DNA from: Pseudoalteromonas sp. R3
Lineage (GTDB): Bacteria; Pseudomonadota; Gammaproteobacteria; Enterobacterales; Alteromonadaceae
Direction: 5' to 3'
Assembly (NCBI RefSeq): GCF_004014715.1
Contig: NZ_CP034835.1
Coordinates: 620,001 to 684,000, forward strand
DNA: 64,000 nucleotides
Both the position numbers and the translations under genes were made by a program. This document shows, in pieces, positions 1-8,193 of the stretch. Below the pieces are notes generated by a model, which was not told the DNA's origin, did not search any database, and saw only the letters and a list, made by a program, of their open reading frames with translations. Numbering within the stretch: the first letter of the stretch is position 1; each line of letters opens with the position of its first letter.

Positions 1-3
1 GGC

Positions 4-450
4 TTATGCGCTAAGCTTCTGCTTAATTAAACCTGAAACTTTGCCCATATCAGCGCGACCTTCAGCTTTTGCTTTAATCACGCCCATCACTTTGCCCATG
101 TCCTGCATGCCAGCGGCGCCGGTATCGGCGATTGCAGAGTCGATCAGTGTTGCTATCTCTTCTTCGCTCAAAGGTTGAGGTAAGAAGGATTCCAGCACAG
201 TGATCTCACCAGCTTCTACGTCGGCTAAGTCTTCGCGGCCAGCGTCTTTATACTGAGTATAAGAATCGCGGCGTTGCTTTACCAGCTTCACTAAAACGGA
301 GGTAATACCTGCGTCGTCCAGTGTCGTTTGGTTGTCGATTTCTCGTTGCTTAACTTCAGCGAGAACAGCACGAATAGCGGTAAGACGAAGTTTGTCCTTG
401 GCTTTCATTGCTGCTTTTTGCGCGTCTTTTAACGTAGCTAACAGGCTCAT
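4..450 (-). CDS. yqeY: GatB/YqeY domain protein
   Basis: A 148-residue protein of the YqeY family, related to the tail domain of GatB, the amidotransferase subunit that acts on misacylated tRNA. Its own function is not firmly established. The family shows in the N-terminal stretch from MSLLATLKDAQ and in the C-terminal helices ending DMGKVMGVIKAK and GLIKQKL. I chose the ATG at 450 because the longer frame would begin with a TTG two codons earlier. It lies just downstream of rpsU with an 18-bp gap, the common rpsU-yqeY order, so the two are probably cotranscribed. The usual next gene, dnaG, would lie outside the window. Confidence 0.9.
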   Translation of the reverse strand: MSLLATLKDAQKAAMKAKDKLRLTAIRAVLAEVKQREIDNQTTLDDAGITSVLVKLVKQRRDSYTQYKDAGREDLADVEAGEITVLESFLPQPLSEEEIATLIDSAIADTGAAGMQDMGKVMGVIKAKAEGRADMGKVSGLIKQKLSA

Positions 451-468
451 ATGCAAGACTCGCAGTGA

Positions 469-684
469 TTAGTATAATTTAACGCGACGTGCGTTTTCGC
501 GAGAAAGCTTTTTCATGTGACGCTTAACTGCAGCAGCTTTTTTGCGCTTACGCTCAGCTGTTGGCTTTTCATAGTGCTCGCGACGACGAACTTCTGAAAG
601 GATACCTGCTTTTTCACATGAACGCTTGAAACGACGAAGTGCTACGTCAAACGGTTCGTTCTCTCTTACTTTAATTACTGGCAT
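469..684 (-). CDS. rpsU: 30S ribosomal protein S21
   Basis: A 71-residue, very basic protein matching bS21 over its full length: it starts [20 protein letters not shown] and ends in the Arg/Lys-rich tail [10 protein letters not shown]. It sits on the 30S platform and helps the start region of mRNA pair with 16S rRNA. A strong ribosome-binding sequence (AGGTAGGTGA) precedes the ATG. The 230 bp upstream separate it from rsmD on the same strand and should hold its promoter. I saw no other gene there. Confidence 0.97.
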   Translation of the reverse strand: MPVIKVRENEPFDVALRRFKRSCEKAGILSEVRRREHYEKPTAERKRKKAAAVKRHMKKLSRENARRVKLY

Positions 685-914
685 TAAAAATTCACCTACC
701 TAATTAGTGAGCTTTGCTCTAACCGACCAAAAAACGGTCAATTGGTTCAAAAATGGTGCGGTATTGTAAGCCGAAGCATCACCGCATGTAAAGATCAAAT
801 TATAGTTAAAATTGCTGCAGCTGTCATGCTCAAAGCCCGACGCGAGATTGGGTACGAGCATTTACACTAAACTGCCTATTATTTCAACTATTTAGCCTTG
901 TTATTGCTGAGCGA

Positions 915-1493
915 TTAAGTGCGCTGGAAGAGTCGACAGCAAACCTGACCCGCCAACTTTTCCTTTAAAACGGTCCAGTTTTCAGGGAATGAGGGTGTAC
1001 TTTCGCGTTCAAACTCAACATAAATCAGAGCATCTTCACTTAACCAGTGATTGGCTTCAAGTAAATTACAACTAGTTTGCACCATATCGCGCCGAAAAGG
1101 CGGGTCAACAAAAACCAGATCATAAGCATGTGGGGCCTGAGAGGCCAGTTTAGCTAAGGCGTCGCCGTGCTCAACTTGGGCATTGTCCAGCTTGAGAGTG
1201 ACAATATTTTGTTGTAACTGTTGGGCAACCTGTTTGTCGAATTCTAAAAAGGTGGCACTGTGAGCAAATCGTGACAAAGCCTCAAACCCCAGGCTACCGG
1301 AACCCGCAAAGCAATCTAATACTTTGGCATCTCTGACATCCTGCATCAGCCAGTTGAACAGAGTTTCTTTGACTCTGTCGGTGGTTGGTCTGAGTCCCTC
1401 TACGTCTTTGACCGGCAATTTACGACCCCGAAATCGACCACTGATCACACGGATATGCCCTGACACTGGCTTTTTAGGTTGTTGCTTTCTCAT
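915..1493 (-). CDS. rsmD: 16S rRNA m2G966 methyltransferase RsmD
   Basis: A 192-residue SAM-dependent methyltransferase that modifies guanine 966 of 16S rRNA. Visible motifs are the SAM-binding loop LDCFAGSGSLGFEALSR (about residues 60-76) and the catalytic motif VFVDPPFRRD (about 128-137). The N-terminal IRVISGRFRGRKLP is characteristic of RsmD. Length is normal for the family. It is divergent from ftsY, as in many gammaproteobacteria, where rsmD lies next to ftsYEX. Confidence 0.96.
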   Translation of the reverse strand: MRKQQPKKPVSGHIRVISGRFRGRKLPVKDVEGLRPTTDRVKETLFNWLMQDVRDAKVLDCFAGSGSLGFEALSRFAHSATFLEFDKQVAQQLQQNIVTLKLDNAQVEHGDALAKLASQAPHAYDLVFVDPPFRRDMVQTSCNLLEANHWLSEDALIYVEFERESTPSFPENWTVLKEKLAGQVCCRLFQRT

Positions 1494-1778
1494 TTTTTAC
1501 CAACTGCGTGCAAAAGATAACGCTCAGTATACCGCATCGGGGCAGGTCTATAGCAAGGTTTATTGCTGTGTTATACCGTAATCAGGCAGATATCATTAAG
1601 CTGTGATTTTTCATCCTATTGGAACATGGTACACTGTCGCCCCAGTAATGAAAGAGCTTGTTATCAGCCATGTTCATGGCCTGTCAGGTCTTCCTCCAGA
1701 GCGCTCATGCGCATGGATTATCTGCGCCAATAAGTTCTCACTAATTTGATTGCACACGAAAACGGTATTTAGCGAGTT

Positions 1779-3908
1779 ATGGGTAAAAAGAGCAAAATTC
1801 TATCCTGGTTAGGGTTCGGAAAGTCAGACAAAAAACAGCAAGAAGCTGAACGAGAAGCCGCTCGCTTAGCCGAGGAACAGGCGGAGCGTGAAGAAGCCGA
1901 GCGTTTAGCGAAAGAGCAGGCAGAACGTGAAGAAGCTGAGCGCTTAGCCAAAGAGCAGGCGGAGCGTGAAGAAGCCGAGCGTTTAGCGAAAGAGCACGCG
2001 GAGCGTGAAGAAGCCGAACGTTTAGCGAAAGAGCAGGCGGAACGTGAAGCAGCCGAGCGTCTGGCGAAAGAGCAGGCGGAGCGTGAAGCAGCTGCGCGTC
2101 TGGCGAAAGAGCAGGCGGAACGTGAAGCAGCTGCGCGTCTGGCGAAAGAGCAGGCGGAACGTGAAGAAGCCGAGCGTCTGGCGAAAGAGCAGGCGGAACG
2201 TGAAGAAGCTGCGCGTCTGGCGAAAGAGCAGGCAGAGCGTGAAGAAGCCGAGCGTCTGGCGAAAGAGCAGGCAGAACGTGAAGAAGCAGAGCGCTTAGCC
2301 AAAGAGCAGGCGGAACGTGAAGAAGCCGAGCGCTTAGCCAAAGAGCAGGCGGAACGTGAAGCAGCCGAGCGTCTGGCGAAAGAGCAGGCAGAGCGTGAAG
2401 AGGCTGCGCGTTTAGCCAAAGAGCAGGCAGAGCGTGAAGAAGCCGAGCGCTTAGCCAAAGAGCAGGCAGAGCGTGAAGAAGCTGCGCGTCTGGCGAAAGA
2501 GCAGGCAGAGCGTGAAGAAGCCGAGCGTTTAGCGAAAGAGCAGGCGGAGCGTGAAGAAGCTGCGCGTTTAGCCAAAGAGCAGGCGGAGCGTGAAGAAGCC
2601 GAACGTTTAGCCAAAGAGCAGGCAGAGCGTGAAGAAGCCGAGCGCTTAGCGAAAGAGCAGGCGGAGCGTGAAGAAGCTGCGCGTTTAGCCAAAGAGCAGG
2701 CGGAGCGTGAAGAAGCCGAACGTTTAGCCAAAGAGCAGGCAGAGCGTGAAGAAGCCGAGCGCTTAGCCAAAGAGCAGGCGGAACGTGAGGAAGCTGAGCG
2801 TCTGGCGAAAGAGCAGGCGGAACGTGAAGAAGCCGAGCGTCTGGCGAAAGAGCAGGCAGAGCGTGAAGAAGCTGAGCGCTTAGCCAAAGAGCAGGCGGAA
2901 CGTGAAGAAGCCGAACGTCTGGCGAAAGAGCAGGCAGAACGTGAGGAAGCTGAGCGTCAGGCTCAGGAACAAGAGAAGCCTAAAAAGAAAGGGTTCTTTG
3001 CACGCCTGAAGCAAGGCTTGTTAAAAACCAAGACCAACATCGGCTCCGGTTTTGCCAATATTTTCCGTGGTAAGAAGATCGACGATGAGTTATTCGAAGA
3101 CCTTGAAACACAGTTACTGACGGCGGACATAGGTGTTGATACCACCATGAAGCTGATCGACAACCTGACCGATGCGGCAGATCGCAAACAGCTGAAAGAC
3201 GGTGATGCCCTTTACGACCTGATGAAACAGGAAATGGCAGACATTCTGAAAGATGCTGAAAAGCCACTTGAGATCCCGGCCAATAAAAAGCCGTTTGTAA
3301 TCTTGATGGTAGGTGTTAACGGTGTAGGTAAGACCACCACAATCGGTAAAATGGCTAAACAGTTCCAGGCCCAGGGTAAATCAGTCATGCTGGCTGCGGG
3401 TGATACGTTCAGGGCTGCGGCGGTTGAGCAGCTGCAAGTATGGGGTGAGCGCAACGATATTCCCGTGATTGCTCAGCATACTGGTGCGGATAGTGCTTCG
3501 GTGGTATTTGATGCCTTCCAGGCGGCACAAGCTCGTGATGTGGACGTCTTGATTGCGGATACAGCAGGTCGGCTGCAAAATAAAGATAACCTGATGCAGG
3601 AACTGGAAAAAATAGCACGCGTCATGAAGAAGCTAGATCCGGATGCGCCTCATGAAGTGATGCTAACCATAGATGCGGGTACCGGCCAGAATGCGATTAG
3701 TCAGGTGAAACTATTTGATCAGGCCGTGGGTCTGACCGGTATCACGCTGACTAAGCTGGATGGTACTGCAAAGGGCGGGGTGATCTTTGCGGTTGCTGAT
3801 CAGTTTAAGGTGCCTATTCGCTACATTGGTGTGGGCGAAAGCATTGATGATCTGCGAACCTTCAAGAGCGATGACTTTATCGAAGCACTTTTTAGTCAGG
3901 ATAATTAA
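1779..3908 (+). CDS. ftsY: Signal recognition particle receptor FtsY with a hugely expanded repeat N-terminus
   Basis: A 709-residue SRP receptor GTPase that docks ribosome-nascent chain complexes at the inner membrane. The C-terminal NG domain (about 405-709) is complete: [10 protein letters not shown] (G1), [31 protein letters not shown]. The first 30 residues ([19 protein letters not shown]) are a basic, probably membrane-contacting start. Between them lie about 28 copies of a 13-residue unit of the type [13 protein letters not shown], with no proline or glycine. E. coli FtsY is 497 residues with an acidic but non-repetitive A domain, so this linker is much longer. It is the first gene of ftsY-ftsE-ftsX and lies about 80 bp before ftsE. 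A 14-bp dyad GCCATG-TT-CATGGC lies upstream at 1667-1680. Confidence 0.97.
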   Translation: MGKKSKILSWLGFGKSDKKQQEAEREAARLAEEQAEREEAERLAKEQAEREEAERLAKEQAEREEAERLAKEHAEREEAERLAKEQAEREAAERLAKEQAEREAAARLAKEQAEREAAARLAKEQAEREEAERLAKEQAEREEAARLAKEQAEREEAERLAKEQAEREEAERLAKEQAEREEAERLAKEQAEREAAERLAKEQAEREEAARLAKEQAEREEAERLAKEQAEREEAARLAKEQAEREEAERLAKEQAEREEAARLAKEQAEREEAERLAKEQAEREEAERLAKEQAEREEAARLAKEQAEREEAERLAKEQAEREEAERLAKEQAEREEAERLAKEQAEREEAERLAKEQAEREEAERLAKEQAEREEAERLAKEQAEREEAERQAQEQEKPKKKGFFARLKQGLLKTKTNIGSGFANIFRGKKIDDELFEDLETQLLTADIGVDTTMKLIDNLTDAADRKQLKDGDALYDLMKQEMADILKDAEKPLEIPANKKPFVILMVGVNGVGKTTTIGKMAKQFQAQGKSVMLAAGDTFRAAAVEQLQVWGERNDIPVIAQHTGADSASVVFDAFQAAQARDVDVLIADTAGRLQNKDNLMQELEKIARVMKKLDPDAPHEVMLTIDAGTGQNAISQVKLFDQAVGLTGITLTKLDGTAKGGVIFAVADQFKVPIRYIGVGESIDDLRTFKSDDFIEALFSQDN
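1869..2960 (+). repeat. 39-bp minisatellite inside ftsY (about 28 units)
   Basis: About 28 uninterrupted 39-bp units, each encoding 13 residues of the form A-K-E-Q-A-E-R-E-[EA]-A-[EA]-R-L. Variation is mostly synonymous (gaa/gag, cgt/cgc, tta/ctg, gcg/gca) plus Glu/Ala switches at two positions and a single Gln to His. The mosaic of near-identical units suggests repeated unequal exchange or replication slippage. The copy number may differ between strains, or be wrong if assembled from short reads. The repeat also keeps other frames open, including a long antisense one, which I do not believe is coding. Confidence 0.97.
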
Positions 3909-3989
3909 GGTTAATACACAGGTGCTGTTCTGATCCTGCTTGTCGGGGTCAGGTAAACCGGAAGCAGTATAACGAAAGCAGGGCAGGCA

Positions 3990-4682
3990 ATGATCAAGTT
4001 TGAGCAAGTCAGTAAAACTTACCCCGGAGGTCACCGGGCGCTGGAAAAGGTCAGTTTTGAACTCACTAAAGGTGAGCTGGCATTTCTGACCGGTCACAGT
4101 GGTGCAGGTAAGAGTACCCTGCTTAAGTTGATCAGCCTGATGGAGCGCCCGTCAGCAGGGCGGGTGGCTATCAATGGCGTCGATTTGAATCAAATCAAAA
4201 ATAGTCAGGTGCCCTATATTCGTCGCGATATAGGCATCATATTCCAGAACCATCGCCTGCTGGAACGCTATAACGTATTCGACAATGTCGCACTGCCTTT
4301 GGTGATAGAAGGCACACATCACAAACATATGACTAAACGCGTCCATGCGGCGCTGGATAAGGTTGGTCTGCTGGATAAGGTAAAGTGTCAGCCGAGCACT
4401 TTATCCGGCGGTGAGCAGCAACGAGTGGGCATTGCCCGGGCGATTGTGAATTCGCCACCTCTATTACTGGCAGATGAGCCGACCGGTAACCTTGACCCTG
4501 AATTGTCGATGGAAATTCTCAAATTGTTTGAGGACTTCAATCGCCATGGCACCTCAGTGATGATCGCTACCCATGATCTGGGGTTGATCGCACGGATGAA
4601 ATATCGCAGCCTGACCCTGGATCACGGCCGCTTGATTCAGGATCCTTTATTAGGGTCTTCGTTGCCGGGAGACACGCTATGA
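3990..4682 (+). CDS. ftsE: Cell division ATP-binding protein FtsE
   Basis: The 230-residue ATPase of the FtsEX complex, which controls periplasmic murein hydrolase activation at the septum. It has Walker [10 protein letters not shown] (about 36-44), the ABC signature [14 protein letters not shown] (about 136-149), Walker [14 protein letters not shown] and the switch His in ATHD. It starts [14 protein letters not shown], typical of FtsE. Its stop overlaps the ftsX start (ATGA), which indicates translational coupling. Confidence 0.97.
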   Translation: MIKFEQVSKTYPGGHRALEKVSFELTKGELAFLTGHSGAGKSTLLKLISLMERPSAGRVAINGVDLNQIKNSQVPYIRRDIGIIFQNHRLLERYNVFDNVALPLVIEGTHHKHMTKRVHAALDKVGLLDKVKCQPSTLSGGEQQRVGIARAIVNSPPLLLADEPTGNLDPELSMEILKLFEDFNRHGTSVMIATHDLGLIARMKYRSLTLDHGRLIQDPLLGSSLPGDTL

Positions 4683-5665
4683 GTTTATTGTTCAAAGGCC
4701 GCGGTTCGCAAAACGACAAGCAAAGCAAATCAGTGATCCTGAAGTGCTACTTCTTCATTATTACTATACTGCGCCAGGGCGTGCACAGTTTAGGTGAGAT
4801 GTGGCGAACACCCATGGCATCGATGATGACTATTTTGGTGTTAGGGCTGAGTCTGACGCTGCCAACCACACTTTACGTGGTGGTTAAGAATGTTCAGAAA
4901 GTCAGTAGCGGTTTTCAAGAAGCCGCAGAGATTTCTTTGTTCGTCAAAGAAACAGTGAGTGAGCAGGCGACGCAAACTCTGGTTAAACGATTAGCGCTGT
5001 ATCCTGAAATTGAAACGGTGAGTTTCATCGGTAAAGATAAGGCGCTGGAAGAGTTTAAATCCATATCCGGATTCGGCCAGGCTCTGGATTATCTTGAAGA
5101 AAACCCATTGCCGAGTGTGGTACTCGTGACACCGACGGTACGCCATCGCAGTGCGCAGGCTGCCAATGCTTTGCTAAACAAACTTGAGCAGGAAAGAGAA
5201 ATTGAGTTTGGTAAACTGGATATTGAATGGCTCGAACGCCTCAATGCTTTGCTCAGCCTGCTCAAAGAAAGCGTGATCACGATTGGACTACTGTTGCTTA
5301 CGGCCGTTGTGCTTATCATAGGTAACACAATTCGCCTGTCTATTATGGATAAAAAAGAAGAGATCCAGGTACTAAAACTCGTCGGTGCAACGAACACTTT
5401 CATTCACACGCCATTTTTGTGGACTGGGATCTGGTATGGCATTATTGGCGGCCTGATTGCGTTTATCTGTGTCATGCTGATGTTGTGGTGGCTTGAGTCT
5501 GCAGTTGCTATGGTTGTAGGAGTTTACCAGAGTAACTTCGTATTACAGGGCTTATCGGGAAGCGAATTGTTGTGTTTGTTGCTGCTGGCTGTTGCCCTTG
5601 GCTTTGTCGGATCCTTTTTATCGGTACAGAAGTATATAAAGGACATTGAACCAGATAAGGTTTAG
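4679..5665 (+). CDS. ftsX: Cell division permease-like protein FtsX
   Basis: A 328-residue inner-membrane partner of FtsE. A cytoplasmic N-terminal segment is followed by a first membrane helix (around MASMMTILVLGLSLTLPTTLYVVV). Next come a periplasmic domain of about 110 residues, where FtsX contacts murein hydrolase activators, and three C-terminal helices (ITIGLLLLTAVVLIIG; TGIWYGIIGGLIAFICVMLM; LLCLLLLAVALGFVGSFL). IRLSIMDKKEEIQVLKLVGAT is the conserved cytoplasmic segment. It overlaps ftsE by 4 bp. The next gene, rpoH, is 316 bp away behind its own control region. Confidence 0.96.
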   Translation: MSLLFKGRGSQNDKQSKSVILKCYFFIITILRQGVHSLGEMWRTPMASMMTILVLGLSLTLPTTLYVVVKNVQKVSSGFQEAAEISLFVKETVSEQATQTLVKRLALYPEIETVSFIGKDKALEEFKSISGFGQALDYLEENPLPSVVLVTPTVRHRSAQAANALLNKLEQEREIEFGKLDIEWLERLNALLSLLKESVITIGLLLLTAVVLIIGNTIRLSIMDKKEEIQVLKLVGATNTFIHTPFLWTGIWYGIIGGLIAFICVMLMLWWLESAVAMVVGVYQSNFVLQGLSGSELLCLLLLAVALGFVGSFLSVQKYIKDIEPDKV

Positions 5666-5768
5666 CACTTAGGCAGGGCACCTGATTAGATAAGCGAGTG
5701 CTAATTTGAGCTTAGACTTAGCACTCTTCCTGACACTTTTAGCACCTTTGCCTTCTTAATTAGCACTC
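5662..5768. repeat. Cluster of CIRCE-like 9-mers between ftsX and rpoH
   Basis: Five copies or near-copies of the CIRCE arm: TTAGCACTT (5662-5670, overlapping the ftsX stop), GAGTGCTAA (5696-5704), TTAGCACTC (5718-5726), TTAGCACCT (5739-5747) and TTAGCACTC (5760-5768). The second and third face outward with a 13-nt gap and could form an RNA hairpin after ftsX. None has the standard 9-bp spacing, so they are not classical operators. They share their sequence with the perfect CIRCE element 150 bp further on. Confidence 0.8.
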
Positions 5769-5921
5769 CTGAATACCGCTTTCTGGCTTATCTGAACACA
5801 GGCTTAGCAAAAGTTACTTTTTACCTGTAAAAATAATCATTATAAATCAAAGTCTTAATTGTTAATTAAAGTGTAATAATAAAAGGCTTGATCTTTGTGG
5901 GTGAAAAGTAGTAGATTGCAT

Positions 5922-5948
5922 TTAGCACTCTAAGGTAAAGAGTGCTAA
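5922..5948. promoter_or_regulatory. Perfect CIRCE element (HrcA operator) upstream of rpoH
   Basis: TTAGCACTC-N9-GAGTGCTAA, with spacer TAAGGTAAA. Both 9-bp arms and the 9-bp spacing match the CIRCE consensus bound by the heat-shock repressor HrcA. It ends 33 bp before the rpoH start codon, so it would lie in the promoter or 5' leader. In E. coli, which has no HrcA, rpoH is instead controlled by several sigma factors and an RNA thermometer. No hrcA gene is in this window. Confidence 0.88.
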
Positions 5949-5981
5949 AATTGGCAAAACGAATTATCACTGAGGTGAAAA

Positions 5982-6845
5982 ATGAGTAAAGACATTTATG
6001 CGATGGCACTGACCGCTGGGCAACAAAGCGCGAGTATAGAAGGCTACCTACAATCGGTAAGTTCTATCCCAATGCTGGATGCTGAGCAGGAGAAAGCGCT
6101 GGCAACCCGCCTACATGAGGATGGGGACTTGCACGCAGCCAAGCAGCTCATTATCTCTCACTTACGATTTGTTGCGCATATTGCCAAAAGCTATTCCGGT
6201 TATGGCTTGCCGCAGGCAGACTTAATTCAGGAAGGTAACATCGGTCTGATGAAGGCGGTAAAGCGCTTCAATCCGACAGTGGGTGTGCGTCTGGTGTCGT
6301 TTGCAGTACACTGGATAAAGGCTGAAATCCACGAATATGTATTAAAGAACTGGCGCATTGTTAAGGTTGCGACGACAAAGGCGCAACGTAAATTATTCTT
6401 CAACCTGCGCAAAAATAAAAAGCGCCTGGGTTGGTTTAACCAGGAAGAGATCACCACAGTTGCTAATGAGCTGGGTGTGAGCGAGAAAGAAGTGCGTGAA
6501 ATGGAGTCGCGCATGAGTGGTCAGGACATGGGCTTTGACCTGACGTCAGACGATGACGACAACGCACCGAGCAGCAGCTTCTCACCGGTCCAGTACTTGA
6601 CGGATGCCAGCAGTGATGTGGCAGAGGTGATTGAAGAAGAGCAGTGGCAGGAGCAGTCTCAGAACCGTCTTATTGCTGCCATGAAGACGCTGGATGAGCG
6701 CTCTCAGGACATCGTTGCCGCACGCTGGTTGTCGGAAGATAAGGCAACGCTACAAGACTTGGCGGATAAATACCAGGTGTCAGCGGAGCGAGTACGTCAG
6801 CTTGAAAAATCTGCAATGAAAAAACTGCAGGCAGCAATGAGCTAA
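5982..6845 (+). CDS. rpoH: RNA polymerase heat-shock sigma factor RpoH (sigma-32)
   Basis: A 287-residue group 3 sigma factor directing heat-shock promoters. Region 2 is seen in [19 protein letters not shown] and [22 protein letters not shown]. The RpoH box ([12 protein letters not shown]), which binds FtsH/DnaK control factors and core polymerase, is at about 132-143. Region 4 ends in [27 protein letters not shown]. The ATG is preceded by GAGGTGA. It follows ftsX, as in enterobacteria, but behind a CIRCE element and a cluster of related 9-mers. Confidence 0.97.
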   Translation: MSKDIYAMALTAGQQSASIEGYLQSVSSIPMLDAEQEKALATRLHEDGDLHAAKQLIISHLRFVAHIAKSYSGYGLPQADLIQEGNIGLMKAVKRFNPTVGVRLVSFAVHWIKAEIHEYVLKNWRIVKVATTKAQRKLFFNLRKNKKRLGWFNQEEITTVANELGVSEKEVREMESRMSGQDMGFDLTSDDDDNAPSSSFSPVQYLTDASSDVAEVIEEEQWQEQSQNRLIAAMKTLDERSQDIVAARWLSEDKATLQDLADKYQVSAERVRQLEKSAMKKLQAAMS

Positions 6846-6875
6846 TTATTTAAGTTATATAAGAAAGTTTTAGAG

Positions 6876-6901
6876 TGCCGCTCAACAGAGCGGCATTTTT
6901 T
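6876..6901 (+). terminator. Rho-independent terminator after rpoH
   Basis: Stem TGCCGCTC / GAGCGGCA with an AACA loop, followed by six T. It separates rpoH from plsC. Confidence 0.9.
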
Positions 6902-6980
6902 ATGACTGTAATAAAATTGAGCTTACAAGTGTACGCCTATTTGATTATAATGCGCCGACTTGATAATAGGAGTCTCTATT

Positions 6981-7718
6981 TTGTTAGCTGTAGTTCGAAT
7001 TCTGGCAATGGCGCTGTTTATCATCCTCAGTTGTCTGGCTGGCCTGACGTTGAGTCTGATCCGTCCTTTTCATGCCAATAACGTGCATGTGATTGCCTCC
7101 TGGTTTGGTAAGATGTCGCGTGTGATAGGGGTTAAGCTTGAGATCTCGATAGACCCGGGCGCGAAAGATCTGGGTCCTGCGATGTACATTGCCAACCACC
7201 AAAATAATTATGACCTGTTCACTTTGCCTGCTGTGGTGCCGCATAACACAGTCAGTATGGGTAAGAAAAGCCTGAAATGGGTACCATTTTTTGGCCAGTT
7301 GTACTGGTTGTCCGGTAATATCCTGATCGACAGGGCGAATCGTAAAAAGGCGGTTGATACTCTGGATAAGTCGATTGCTAAAATTAAACAACGCGGCATG
7401 TCATTGTGGATGTTCCCGGAAGGGACACGCAGTTATGGCAGAGGGTTATTACCATTTAAAACAGGGGCGTTTCATACAGCTTTGAGTGCGGATGTGCCAG
7501 TTGTACCGGTTTGTATGAACAATACGGCAGGGCAGATCAAACTCAATCGCTGGGATAATGGTACGGTATACATCAGTATTTTGGCACCCATCGCTTTGGA
7601 TAAAGACATTCCTGCACGTGAGCATGCCAAACAGATCCATGCTAAAATGGCGGAACATATTGCACATTTAGACGAAAAAGTGAGAGCAGCAAGTGGAAAA
7701 TTGGCAAGAGATCAGTGA
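6981..7718 (+). CDS. plsC: 1-acyl-sn-glycerol-3-phosphate acyltransferase PlsC
   Basis: A 245-residue inner-membrane enzyme that acylates lysophosphatidate to phosphatidate. The acyltransferase motif HX4D is NHQNNYD, and the glycerol-phosphate binding motif is FPEGTRS. An N-terminal membrane segment (LAVVRILAMALFIILSCLAGLTLSL) is present. I place the start at TTG 6981 because AGGAG at 6968-6972 is 8 nt before it. A TTG at 6960 opens the frame earlier but lacks a ribosome site. The 3' end overlaps rraB by 26 bp. Confidence 0.94.
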   Translation: MLAVVRILAMALFIILSCLAGLTLSLIRPFHANNVHVIASWFGKMSRVIGVKLEISIDPGAKDLGPAMYIANHQNNYDLFTLPAVVPHNTVSMGKKSLKWVPFFGQLYWLSGNILIDRANRKKAVDTLDKSIAKIKQRGMSLWMFPEGTRSYGRGLLPFKTGAFHTALSADVPVVPVCMNNTAGQIKLNRWDNGTVYISILAPIALDKDIPAREHAKQIHAKMAEHIAHLDEKVRAASGKLARDQ

Positions 7719-8028
7719 AGACATCGTTGATTCGTTGTTAGAGGACGGGTCTAACCCGGATACCTTGTACGAGGTAGAACATCATTTTGTCAGCGAAGAG
7801 TTCGAGAAGCTGGAACAGGCGGCACTGGCTGCGTTTAAGCTTGGCTACGATGTTGAAGATCCGGCGGAGCTTGAGCTGGAAGATGGTAGCAAGATCTGGG
7901 GCTTTGATGTAGTTGTTGAAGCTGAACTGGACGCTGAAGTGATTATGGAAGATGTAACTAAGCTGGTTGAAATTGCTACGCACTGTGGCGTTGAATACGA
8001 TGGCTGGGGCACCTATTTCCAGGAGTAA
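7693..8028 (+). CDS. rraB: Ribonuclease E inhibitor RraB
   Basis: A 111-residue acidic protein matching RraB (YjgD): LLEDGSNPDTLYEVEHHF near the N-terminus and EYDGWGTYFQE at the C-terminus. RraB binds RNase E and changes degradosome composition. It starts with GTG inside the end of plsC (26-bp overlap), so translation is probably coupled. No separate promoter is visible. Confidence 0.93.
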   Translation: MENWQEISEDIVDSLLEDGSNPDTLYEVEHHFVSEEFEKLEQAALAAFKLGYDVEDPAELELEDGSKIWGFDVVVEAELDAEVIMEDVTKLVEIATHCGVEYDGWGTYFQE

Positions 8029-8193
8029 CTCAGCAACACAACAATAGGTCAGAGCGCTGTTTAGCCTCTGACTGCACAATAATTAATAAACACTCATTCT
8101 TTTTTCTTAAACTCACACCATTTACTAGACAATTTAGTCTGGCCTATGCATATTAGTGCAATTTACACTGCCGTCAGGCATCATGCGAGCGAT

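Noticed and set aside
2044..2298. Second forward frame in the ftsY repeat, with a Lys/Arg-rich product
   Set aside because: Same cause: a shadow of the repeat in another frame.
1769..2887. Long antisense open frame (372 codons) over the ftsY repeat, rich in Ser, Ala and Arg
   Set aside because: It is the complement of the 39-bp unit: because 39 is divisible by three, a frame without stops in one unit stays open through all units. No ribosome site or independent evidence.
1769..3000. The ftsY repeat as a CRISPR-like array
   Set aside because: There are no unique spacers; the units are contiguous, in frame and coding.
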